Assembly: GCA_008973525.1 (NCBI GenBank) | Contig: WACJ01000123.1 | Span: forward strand, 124,001 to 188,000 | Reading direction: 5' to 3' | DNA: 64,000 nucleotides | Source of the DNA: Stenopsyche tienmushanensis | Lineage: Eukaryota; Arthropoda; Insecta; Trichoptera; Stenopsychidae | In this document: positions 1-11,100 of the stretch, piece after piece | Layout of the letters: each line of letters begins with the position of its first letter | How positions within the stretch are numbered: the stretch's first letter is position 1 | Notes under the pieces: generated by a model | What the model saw: only the letters and a program-made list of their open reading frames with translations | Databases searched by the model: none | What the model was told of the DNA's origin: nothing | Program-made: the position numbers and the translations under genes

Positions 1-640
1 CAAACGATATTTAATGGAGCTAAAAAACTTGTATGAATATCTTCCGTCCTTCTCGTTCGTCCATCTTGCCACGCAGTGTTACGTGCAACAAGTATCCTCC
101 TTTTTAGTGATTTTAAATCGGATTCCAAACAGGATTCAATGCAATCGTTGCCAACAAACATCTGTGATCGGTTCGCGAACCTATAGGGAGCTACATTCAG
201 CTGCAGCTGCAAGTCTAGTGGCAGAAGACCAGCCGGAGCAGGCAGGACAGCGGTCGAAACAGTTCTATAGGCCTTTGTTATTACTATAATAAGAATACTT
301 ATCTGTCCGGCACAGAGCATCCGCCGGTGCATTGAGTTAATGCCACGGTGCCGGTTCGGGCAGAATAGTCCAGTCTGTGACCCCAGGCTTCCGCAGCGTA
401 GCAAGCGATGCTAACGAATAGGGCATCGTACATCATGCTGATATAGCTTTACCCCCGATTCCTCATTCTGATCCCGAGATACGGGTGATTTTAGCAAAAT
501 AGCATTCTTGATGTGCTCTGTAAACCTGCCCCTTTCGCCCAATGTAACCCCGAGATAGGACACCGAGGATCGGAAACGTATAATCGTGTTATTTATTATT
601 ATCCTCGGTGGTACTGAAAGGGGCCCGAAGAAAAGATGAT
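1..640 (-). mobile_element. R1-clade non-LTR retrotransposon remnant
   Basis: Read on the minus strand, bases about 560 to 1 give scattered reverse-transcriptase C-terminal blocks typical of R1-clade elements. They include a SYLGVTLGERGRFTEHI block near 480-555, a YAAEAWGHRLD block near 380-420, and an AYRTVST...LLPLDLQLQ block near 190-275. Frameshifts and stops separate the blocks, so this is a dead copy. Its left end lies outside the window and its right limit is uncertain. The assignment rests on remembered motif order (YLGV..HI, YAA.AW, AYRT.ST.AL..LAG..PLDL), not on a search. Confidence 0.6.
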
Positions 641-1585
641 CTGTTGAAGATCAGCGAGTAGAACGGACGAAGCGCTGAAGCAACATGCGGCTGCGCAATC
701 CTGGCATTATGTCCAGGATATGGACTCATTCCGCTTTGGTGTGATAATTTCTCTTCATTTCATTCATCATAGTGCAGCCACAAAGAGTCCACTGCAGAAC
801 TATGGGCCTCTTCAACGTCCATTCGCAGAGAGGGGTCACATCAATCTCGTCTGTATCATACGTTCACCTCCTCATTCGTGTCTTCCCGTCCTCGTGCAAC
901 TTACCCGAGCGAATTTGAGACCGAGTGCTTTCCTATTTCAGGTCGACCCTCTCAGTTCGGTGATTTCAAAACGATATAGAAATTAACGGAAGACAATGTT
1001 GTTAACGTTGCAGAGTGAAGTTTTTTATGTCTCTCCTCAAGGCCGTATATTTGGTGTTATTCTTTTCCTTGTTCTGTTCCTAAAGATTCTTGGCTAATAA
1101 GGTTCATCATGCTCCATATTGTTGGGAAGGGTCGACTATGTAAGAGATAGCGAGTGACAAGCGAGCCATGATTTGTAAAAGTAGCAATTAATAGTAAATA
1201 AATTGAGTATCAGCTTGTTGTTAAAGGAGTATTTAATCTGTAAAAAAGTACTAATCAGGTGGCCAATAGTAAAAATAAACAAAATCGTATAAGCATAGTT
1301 AGGAGTAGTCGAATAGCTTTTAAGTGGTTAGGCCGCAAAAAAGTGTCGGTCAAATTGTATTAGCCAGGGGTAATTATGTCGCATCTAAGTATTCGTCTGT
1401 AATAGTTTTCAATAGTCTGTAATAAATCACTTCGAATTTCACCAAATGCGAAAACTATTTTTTCGAATATATTGACCTTTAGATCGGATATTGTTTGTTG
1501 ACCGAAAGGTCGATCTGTGACATTTTTCTCTTTTCAGTTCGTCAAAGAGCACTCATTTTTGCTTACCACATACCACAAAAATGCT
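641..1585. other. Intergenic, nothing recognised
   Basis: AT-rich sequence with only short open frames and no recognisable protein or RNA. It may include further decayed retrotransposon sequence adjoining the R1-like remnant. Confidence 0.4.
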
Positions 1586-2260
1586 TTTTCTTTTAGATTA
1601 CGAACAAGAAATAAAATTAGGGCGTTTGATCAATTCACTAGGTCAGACCCCATCAAGATTTTTAATGACCTGATTGTCAATTTTATATATTTTTTTTCAA
1701 ATCTATTACAATAATCAGATTTATCTGTTAACATTCATACTTTGTACGCTATTTTTATAGATTTTTTCGGAAGGTACTGCTTGATTGCTGCTGCGCCCTT
1801 TAAATTTTATCACCGATTCATCAATTGCTATACGTAGTTGGTAAATGGCCCCACCAAGATTTTTTTTAAAATTAATTTCAATATTTTTTCCAAAAATGGT
1901 ATAGAGTTTATTGAAATTAGGACTTCCTCTAGTTGGAATTAGATAAACGCGACCAAGAAGCCATTACCCATAAGCCATACCTAGAAGGAATAATCCCGGA
2001 GGGGGTAGATTTCCGTTTTTATTCAATTATATATTTTTTCAGCTGCCTGTATTTTTTTCCGGGATGGTGTAGCTTTTACTATGTTTTCAGGTTAATCATT
2101 TGGACTTACATGCATTCGTTTTTTTTTTAATTGAAATTAAATTTTCGTCGTCACTTTCAGAATGAATGTACAATTCAGGATCTGAAGGTATTTCTTCGAC
2201 CTCTTCTTCGTCAGCTCCACTTTCATTCTACTTCGTACTGTCTTCTTTTATTGAACATAT
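1586..2260 (-). mobile_element. piggyBac-like transposase remnant
   Basis: On the minus strand, bases about 1860 to 1790 encode IAIDESVIKFKGRSSNQ, which matches the piggyBac DDE-domain signature around the first catalytic Asp (IDES.I.FKGRSS.KQ). Upstream on that strand, about 2250-2160, is an acidic stretch (ADEEEVEEIPSDPE) like the N-terminal region of such transposases. Downstream, about 1770-1700, a shifted frame gives a weak match to the YKV-MLTDKSDYC segment. Several frameshifts and stops make it nonfunctional. Terminal repeats were not identified, so the limits are approximate. Confidence 0.6.
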
Positions 2261-3764
2261 TGATGTTAAAGGAAAAAATAAATCCGTTTATATACATAAA
2301 ACAGTATTAACATATATTATTTTATGGAAAATGTATAGCAAAAAAAATTGAACGTTTCAATAATTCCAGTATTTGCATGGTGGGATAAATAAAACTCTGC
2401 CATATTTGCAACGTTTATAAAAAAAATTAAATATTTAAGATTTATTTTCTTTTACAATATTTCTAAATAGCTTATATTGACATAATATATCAAAAAATAC
2501 ATACCTATACGATTCCTAATGAGCAGAAAGAACAGATACAAATTAGTACCACTTCCAATTGTTTCCGCTCTTGAATTGACAAGTTGAATACTGTCAACAT
2601 CAAAAAGTACGTATATGCCATCTATTGGCTAATATAGTAAGCCGTTCGAGTCAGTGGGATATAACACAAATCAAAAGTGGTACAAATTACATCCCACCAT
2701 GCAGCAAAAGATAAAAAAGATGGGCCATTTTTGATACCGCTGTTTCGAGGGCTTAATATGTTATAACACACACTCTTAGAATTAGATTTTTCATAACCTG
2801 TCACGAACAATATTATTTTCTGCCAATAAAATCATGTTTTATTTTTCTTCTATATTGTATAACTTTTGCAAAATTAAGTAATGATTATAAATCATTACAC
2901 TTCAAATGATTTTGTAAATATCACGGAATCGTTGAATGAGTATTTCACTTCACTTATGCCATACTCTACGAAGAATCGACCTAAAAAAACCTATACTATT
3001 TTATTGATAAATACGACAGTTAGTAAATAAGTATCGAAACGCTATCTAATTTATCCAATGTACACTGAATTCATAATTCATAGAAAAAAAAACCTAGAAT
3101 AGTATTTTATTTATTGAAAAGCTGAAAGGCAGTACATATTAAAATAATTAGAGAATATTACGGGAGAGATCTACTCTAAGATATCCTCGCGCAGTACACT
3201 ACAGGTGAATGCATTGCCTTCGGTTCTCTAAAGGCTTGCCATCTGTACTTGTATTTTTCTCTGTTTCACTTGGAATTGTGTAATAAATATATTTGAAAAA
3301 TGCGGTCGGTGCATGCTACGCACTGTAGTCTGGCAACCCCCTCCCTTCTCAAACCCAACGACGCTCAGCTGCCAGACTGTATTTTGCAGGACTATAAAGT
3401 TTCACTGCACGATTTAAATATTGATGCACACGCTCAGTATCGTAAATTCCCCGAAATCTTTGCCGACGAATTTATCTATCCAACTCAGGATCGAAAAAAA
3501 TAACATCAATAATCAGGTATAGCTATTTCATCCTAATCTAATCACACGAGGTTTACTTGGTCGCATAACATCACGAAATACAATTATATAACGCTATGCA
3601 AAATTATCGTTTTTCCTTCGATGGCTTCCGACGGAGGCGGGAAGGTCGGATATTAGATGTCGATATTGTCTCATGAAATCGATCGATCGCCGTCGATGGC
3701 TCGTCGACCGGTCCGTCCGAGGAGCCGCCGCGGGAGCCTGACGGGATCTGTCGAATTCGAACAG
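2261..3764. other. Intergenic and presumed upstream intron of the channel gene
   Basis: AT-rich up to about 3.6 kb, then abruptly GC-rich. The 5' exons of the Cys-loop channel, with signal peptide and first part of the ligand-binding domain, should lie upstream but none could be recognised. A 67-codon open frame at 3300-3503 has no family resemblance that I can see. Confidence 0.3.
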
Positions 3765-5157
3765 GAGATATCGCTGGACGTGTTCCTGCAAGTGTACTGG
3801 GAGGACCGCAGGATGAGGGCCGTCTCCGACCTGCCGTTCGTGGAGCTCACGTGGGAGCAGAGGAACGCCTTCTGGATGCCCGACCTGTACATCCGGCAGC
3901 TGAGGGAGATGAGAGTCCTGTCGCTGTTCCAGGAGATGACGTCCCTCCGCCTGTACAGGAACAGCACGCTGGCAGTGAGCATGGGGTGAGCGCCGACCGA
4001 GCGGGGTTCCCCGCCGCGGTCCGGGGCGCTCACGGGGCCTCCTCTCTCCGTTTCAGGGCCACCGTCGTGATAAAGTGCGACATGGACTTCGCGCTGTATC
4101 CGCTGGACGTGCAGAACTGCGCGGTGGACTTCAGCAGCTGTGAGTGTCCGGCGGCCGCCCTCGCCCCGCGGAGGCGAGGGGGGCCGCGCGTCTCAGGGGT
4201 GATCCTTTTCAGATAAGTACACGACGCGCGAGATGACGTTCCGGTGGAAGGGAGACGACCCCGTCAGCTTCCCGAGCGGCTTCCTCCGCGGGTACCGCCT
4301 GCCCAAGTACGTCGTCACCTTCGACACGGACCGGCAGCTGCACAGCGTGTACTACGGCGAGGGTGAGTGGTCGAGGAGCGGGCGGGGGCGCGGGCGCGGG
4401 CCCCCGCCCGCTTCTCGAGCGGACCGTTCTCTGAGGCAGGCAACCACTCGACGGCGCGCCTGCTGATAACGATGTCCCGCGAGCTGCGCAGCTACCTGCT
4501 CGAGTGCTACCTGCCCTCGACGCTCTTCGTCGTCATGTCGTGGGGCGGCTTCTGCGTCATCCCGGAGATCGTGCCCGGGCGGATGGTGCTGCTCGTCACG
4601 ACGCTGCTCTCCCTCGTCACGATGATCGACACCGTGAGGTGAGCTCCCCTCCCGCCTTCCCTCCGGCCCCTCCGCCTTCCGACTGACGCCAGCTCCGCCT
4701 CCGCAGGAACAACTCGCCGAAGGCCCTCGAGCTCAAGTGCATCGAGGTGTGGCTGATCTCGTGCACGCTGTTCGTCTTCCTCGCCCTCATCGAGTACTTC
4801 GTGGTGCTGTTCGGGATCCGATACGACAAGCACTGGAGGCGCGGCGCGAGGGAGCCCGACAAGGACGCGCCCCCGCCGCCGCCGCCGCCGCTGCCGCCGC
4901 CGACGGTGCTCGCGAACCACTCGCGGGAGGCCAACGCGGACTCCTCGGAGGCGGGAGCGGTGAGGGAGGCGGCGCGCGAGGCGATCCGGGGGGCGCGCCT
5001 GCGGGCCGCGGCCGAGCGCGCCGTGCTGTACTGCGGCTCGCAGCGCGGCGCCGTGGACCAGGTCTCCCTCGTCGTCTTCCCGATCTGCTTCGTGCTCTTC
5101 GCGGCCGTCTACTGGATCGTCTACCTGAGCGCCTCGCAGAAGCAGATGCACAAATGA
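3765..5157 (+). CDS. Cys-loop ligand-gated ion channel subunit (insect anion-channel-like), 5' partial
   Basis: C-terminal five exons of a pentameric ligand-gated channel: 3765-3985, 4057-4139, 4213-4362, 4440-4638 and 4707-5157, with reading phase kept throughout (about 367 residues). The exons encode the end of the extracellular ligand-binding domain, including a Cys-loop with the canonical 13 residues between cysteines (C-DMDFALYPLDVQN-C). M1 (about 4494-4560), M2 (PEIVPGRMVLLVTTLLSLVT) and M3 (IEVWLISCTLFVFLALIEYF) follow. After them comes a proline/alanine-rich intracellular loop, then M4 near 5060-5130 and a TGA stop. The Pro-Gly-Arg before M2 recalls the insect pHCl-2/CG6927/CG7589 subgroup rather than the Pro-Ala-Arg of GABA and GluCl receptors. 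Anion selectivity and a plasma-membrane location are inferred. Ligand is unknown. The first exon start follows an acceptor-like tcgaacag and is uncertain; N-terminal exons are missing. Introns are only 67-77 bp. Confidence 0.82.
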
Positions 5158-8100
5158 CCCGCGGACCCCGTCGTCGAGGACGCCGGCTCCTTCCTCGGCT
5201 GACTCCGTCCGAGACTCCGAATCGATAGGTTGTGATAGAAGACGAAGACTCTCGTCTTTTGAAAAGTGCCAAAAGTTATTGTTTAATTTAATCTTAAGGA
5301 CCCGCGGAGCTCCGGACTCGGACGCCGCCCCGACGTCGGGTCGCGAGGGGTCGCGTAGCATAATTATGTATAGACATTGATAAAACTCAATATCGCGGAC
5401 CATTCTCTAATTAAGTCGCCTCGCCTCATCTCTCCGAGCGTAGGCATCGGATCGATTAGTATTATCGCCTATTCGTTCGTAAGTCATATACCGCAGAACC
5501 TAACTTAACTATTATAGATTCATAGTATTTATTGCATCATTTTTACGCGGGCGTCGAGCCTCCCGGGGGAGTCCCGGGGACGAGGGGCTCGGTCGCGAGG
5601 AAGCGAGACATATTTATTTATCTCTAAGTAGTTATAATTATTAAAAATGTGCATTTTTTTAAAATAGTCTTTCGATCCTTCGAGCGGCGAGGGTTGTTTC
5701 CACGGACGCGCGAAAATGACGGAAGTCGTCTTCGGCGCCGGAACTTAAATCTACATAGCTCGCTATGTGTGCACATTTTCTAGTCGTAGTTTTTAATTTT
5801 CATCGTCGAATGATGAACGCAGATGCCTCCTCGGCATGAAACACAATCCATACGTAGATATTATATAGCAATTCCCGTCGAACGAAACATACGACGTCGG
5901 GACTCTACGCGGGAACGGAGAAATCCTGCGTCAAGTTGAAAAAATCTAATCGACCAATTCGTTTCGATGAACCCTTTAAGAAAAATGCTTTCTCTCCTCG
6001 GCGATCGATTTCTTCAGTCGTCGACCAATATTTTGTGATTCTTGAATATATACTGAAAATATCTCATACGCCTCAAAATATAATCAATATCAGTCTGATC
6101 GCTTTCTATCATACTATATCACAGACTGAGACTGCCGTTTTCCCTTTTGAAATTATTTTCAATTAAAAATTTTATTCGCATCGAATCAATTCACAAGCTT
6201 TTCAAATAGCGTTTTAAAAAGAGAACAAAATGAAATATCAAAACCTTAGATCTGCAGACGGACGGATCGAATCTCAGTTTTCTTTATAATCAAACAGTAA
6301 ATCTTTCAAGCTTTAACGTATGCCGAACAGCTCGATTTAATCCTATATCATCATCATGCAATGTCATCTTTTATGATTGTGCATCTATTGAATTTTATAA
6401 ACCTGTAACGTCCTAAAATAAAATCTCCGTTAAATCTAGTTATAGCACAACGATCATTTGAAATAAAAATATCATTATTTTAATAGAAATAAAATTAATC
6501 ATTTCAAGTGCAATTATGTAATTATAATATTTGAGTATATCTAGTCAATAAAAATAACCGAGATAAATTATCCTTGTTTTTATTCACCGCTCAAGCGTAA
6601 ATAAATAAAAGCCACATATTGTCTATGGGAAGTTGAATAGTCAATTTCATCTCATATCACATTGTTAAATAATAATTCCACATTCACAAATATCAGACAA
6701 GAAAGTGTCAAGTATCGTTAGCAACGGAAGAAGATATTTAAATATATTGAATAAAATTCCAAAAAAATTTCATTCCTAATGGCCATTAATTTTGTATCAC
6801 TCGACAGAGAAATAATGTGTAACGTGGAGTTGGTAATATGTGTAATCCCCAACCTAAGAGACAGGGTTGTGCAAGCCTGGCAATTTCCATTTCAAGGGAA
6901 AGAATTTCTAGAAGAAGCGTACCGATCCTCGGTTAAATGATCCATCAATTCTCGTATCTTAACGACCATAATAAAGACTCTTGTTTATAAAAGCATCAAA
7001 TGATCGACCTTTCTGGAAGGACGATTAGCATTCCGTAGGATCAAATAACAATGATCGAATGCACTCGAAGCGTCATATCAATTCAGCAATAAGATCAGCA
7101 GCAATTACCATAAATATTCCGATACCACTACGCAATGAAATGGGCTTCCAGAAAGATCGATGCAAAAGAAGGGGATCATTAAACCGCGTATAAAAGAGCT
7201 GCAGGGCAACATACAGCAGCTTCAGGAGTCGAGCTTCAGCTCGACGACTGTCACAGAAGAGGGAAGCAAGCTTCGGAAGTCGAGCTTCGGCTCGACGACT
7301 GACACAGTCAGTCCGGTCCCGAGTCCCCGACATAACTTTGGTTGAGCTAGCAGTGTTGAGATTCGCCTCGCAACCGTAGCCTCTACGAAGTGAAGACAAT
7401 AAAATATTCAAAAGAAGAGGCCATCTTTGAAATTCATCGTCCGAAGATCCACCATCCACCACCCCCTCCCCATTCTTTGAGTCCTTTTCGCCGACGTTTC
7501 GGGAGACGCGGCAGCCGTGGGTTATTGGAAAACCTGCGCTGAGGATACCATCGCGCGCCAGAAAGATAGAAGAAGAAAAGCGACCGGCCCGCGGCAAAGA
7601 TAACTGGGCCCCGATATTCGGCTAGGGCTCGCCCGTGTTACAAATGTTATCAAAATTAAAACTGCATAATTTATTAATACAATTCCACTAAAATTAAAAT
7701 GTAATTTTAAAATTTTATCAAAAACATAGGAATTAATCGAGGCTCATGTTCAATGTTGAACAACGAAAGGGCTTACAAAAAAAGGCTACGATAAAAATCT
7801 TATCCAGGTTTTAAAATTATATATGCAAATATAAACTAGAATATTTTATTTTTAACATTTACATAATTTGGATTTACATATGCATCAATAGAAAAAATAA
7901 CATTTATGTACATTAAACTTTTAGTCGTCCATGTAAAAGTTAGCATTTTTCACTCACTGATTGAATATTTTTACAAGACAAATTTTGCATTTTTATGAGC
8001 AAAGGCGAAACGTCAATAACAAAACAAAATCCACAATTGTCATTTTGTTTACACTCTTTTAAAAACGTTTCCATTGCATCGTTGCCAAGAAACTGAAGCA

Positions 8101-8170
8101 TTGAAATGGTAAACGCGTTTCCTACATTTTATTTTACAATCGGTGCTTAAAAATTCTATCGTAAAAATAA
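5158..8170. other. Channel 3' UTR and intergenic region
   Basis: Directly after the channel stop the sequence stays fairly GC-rich to about 5.9 kb and probably holds the 3' UTR. Beyond that it is AT-rich with no recognisable gene. At 7226-7307 there are two copies of a hairpin-forming repeat, listed separately. A 174-codon minus-strand open frame over 7073-7597 is partly made by that repeat and resembles nothing I know. Confidence 0.4.
7226..7307. repeat. Two direct repeats, each containing a perfect hairpin
   Basis: Two copies of an approximately 31-bp unit start 51 bp apart (about 7226-7256 and 7277-7307). Each contains an inverted repeat. The first is GTCGAGCT-tc-AGCTCGAC at 7228-7245. 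The second is GTCGAGC-ttcg-GCTCGAC at 7279-7296. The arms are perfect and the second loop is TTCG. No mobile element or gene around them was identified. Confidence 0.7.
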
Positions 8171-11100
8171 TTACAACTCATAACCATATAAGTACCCTTC
8201 CGTATAAGCTTTATCCATATCTGTGGAATTTCTCCGAATTCTTCTACCTATAGGTTCTAAATCAGCATAACATTTATCAAATACTTTATTGACGACCCTA
8301 ATAGCTTCGTCTTTTTCTATCTGTCTCACTGCTAGCACTGAATAAAGCGCTTTTGTTTTTACACATGCCTGGAATCAAAAAATATATATTACCACGTTAT
8401 AGAAAATAATTTAAGAATACAAATTAACAATGTAAATTTCCAAATAAAAAACGTTCACCTGGTGGGCTTTTGCGATCCTATTATAACTAGCGTCTCCCTG
8501 TGACCACGCGCTCATGAAAGAACAGTGAGTCAAATTAGCAGCTCTGATTTCTGTGCAGGCTAAATGTTCCATATTTTTAAAATCTAGCTGCTTTCGGCAA
8601 AAATCAAACATGTGTATCATTTCGTGTGTCAGCACTCCCTGAACCAAACCTTCACTTTTGGCTACATTTTGACAAACCACTATCTGATAATAAAATGCAT
8701 TAAAACATGTTAAAACTGCCATATATCATATAGTATTTGCACAACATATTACTTACATCATTGAAACAGATATTTAAATTTTACCTGGTTAAGTTCAGGA
8801 TCGTAGCCTCCGCTGACAGAATAATCACAGACCTCGCAGGATATATGTCTTCTAATATCAACTGGACTGAAATAATACGAAAAACAATTATTGACGAAAA
8901 GCTCAAGCAGCACGATGTGTCATACAACAAGGCATATTATATTTTCTCTATAATCTAAAATATAAAAATTAAATTGAAATGATTTACATGGTTATGTTTA
9001 AAATAAAATTTAGCTGTAGTGTTAAAACATAAGTGTAGAAGGTAACTTTGACTGATGCAGATTTGGTGTTGATTAGTCGATAAGCTAAATATTGATTTTA
9101 TTTTTAACAGGTTAACGGCCGTGGACTCGTATTCGAGTCTTTGAAAAACTTCGGTTGCTGTCCGTGGACTCTTATATGAGTCCTATATCATACGTTCCAT
9201 TCTATTGAAAAATTATTGGGATACTAAGATATCTCAAGTGGTTTACGAAACATAGTGAAATGACAATTTATTTGTTTTTTTTTGCAAAATCGCCGACCGC
9301 CAGGAAAAATTCATTAAAAAAACATGCGGTCGTCAAGCTGTTAATTAATAAACTCCCGTCACTGCTTATGGACACCATGATAAGTTGAAATAAGTATGTA
9401 TAATTGGGAAAACAAAAAAGGCATGCTCTCGCTAATGACTGAATTTGAAGTGAGAAGCAGGCCTGCCCTGCTCAATCTCAAAACGTACCCACAGGAAAGA
9501 ATTAAGAAAGGGTTGACTGTAATGAAGTAGTGAGTCTTTCTAAATGCTATTCCACTTATAGATAATGCTATTCCAGTAGACTAATATATATACCAAAATC
9601 AATAAGTCAGATTAATAGTTAAGTGGCCATACAATGTTTTTTCTGAAACTTTGACTTATGGTAGGCAGAAAATCATATGAAGGGGTGACTGCCCAATTTT
9701 TTAAAAGTTGAAAAATAAAGACCACCCTAATATATTATATATATAAAAACAAGCAAATAATAACAAAAAATAAACATAGTAAATAATAACTTTATAAAGA
9801 TGTTAAATGGACATTAACAGTAATCATTTAATAAACATTAAAATAACAAGGTGATACAATTTATTTATTCTCCAAAATCCTAAATATTTAATCCACAGCA
9901 TCCACGGACCACACGCCACTGATAGGTAATATTATTTATAATTGTTTTGTGAAGCGTCAATTTTTTTTAGTTTATCTATACATGTATTTTATTTTTATAA
10001 TATTAAATTTCCTAATAATAGTTTATAATTTTTGATAACCTTAGTAGCCCTGTTTGCACTACTTTTAAATACACTTGGGTCTGTTTTTATGCGATAGATA
10101 CGTTCCACGGGGAGTCGCATATAAAAAAACTTACATAAAAAAATACTTGAGCTACATAACATAACTAAAATAAACTGAGGAATAGATTCCATTATTTTTA
10201 AAAACCACATAACTTCAAATCAATGTGATGGAATGTACCGAACACCGCATCAAAAAAGTTTATAAATAAGAACACAATATATATTTATCTAAGAATTGCT
10301 TTATTAACCCATATCAGTCGTAAGTAAGACGCAACTTGCTCTATGTGGAATGCGAGCACGATGCCTTTTTGTTTTATTTTATTTTTATTTATTTATTTAG
10401 GTATCAAAGTCATGTACAAGCAATTAAATTCAAAATAAGTAACAAAAAGACCTAAGGTACCATTAAATGTTAAAGACTAAGTATTTATTTTACATACAGG
10501 TGAAAGGTTATTACTATAATGAAAATGTTATAAAAATGTGAAAAGATGTAAAAAAAAAAAGTATATAAAATGTGGGGAAAAAAAATGTAACAAAAAGAAT
10601 GAAAATATAATGACACAGGTTACGAATTCTTTGTTTATGATTTCCAAGTGAAGTGGAGAATTTATTCACCTCACCAAGAAACTCGTTAAAATAAGAACAA
10701 GAACGTCCGAAGAAGGTATTTTTTGCATAGTTTTTATTGTAAGAAGTGATATGAAAAGTGTGTTTTGAATGTGAAGAGAGTCGAAGAATTCTAAACTTCA
10801 CTTGCCCTAAGAGGGCTGCAGAGTTAATGCCATTATTTAAATCTTTAAATAAAAAAATACTACCAAGATACATACGTCTAGACTCCAATTTTTAGATGTT
10901 GTATCTTGCTGCACTCTCATTATAAACAGCATAAGAGTTATACGTTCGGTAAAAGTGATTTTATAAACTTATTAAACCTTACAACAAATCGTGAACTGTG
11001 GTTACGCGATTTGGGCATTGACCGGTTACGTTATAACTATAAAATGATGGTTTTTTTTACGAGTGAATGTTATCATATAGCATTTATCAATATTTAATAG

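Noticed and set aside
3300..3503. Open frame considered as an upstream exon of the Cys-loop channel
   Set aside because: Its translation (MRSVHATHCSLATP...) lacks signal peptide or ligand-binding domain motifs.
4507..5403. Minus-strand 298-codon frame opposite the channel exons
   Set aside because: Antisense shadow of the channel; no motif.
7073..7597. 174-codon minus-strand frame considered as a gene
   Set aside because: Part of it is generated by the hairpin repeat; no recognisable domain and no splice support.
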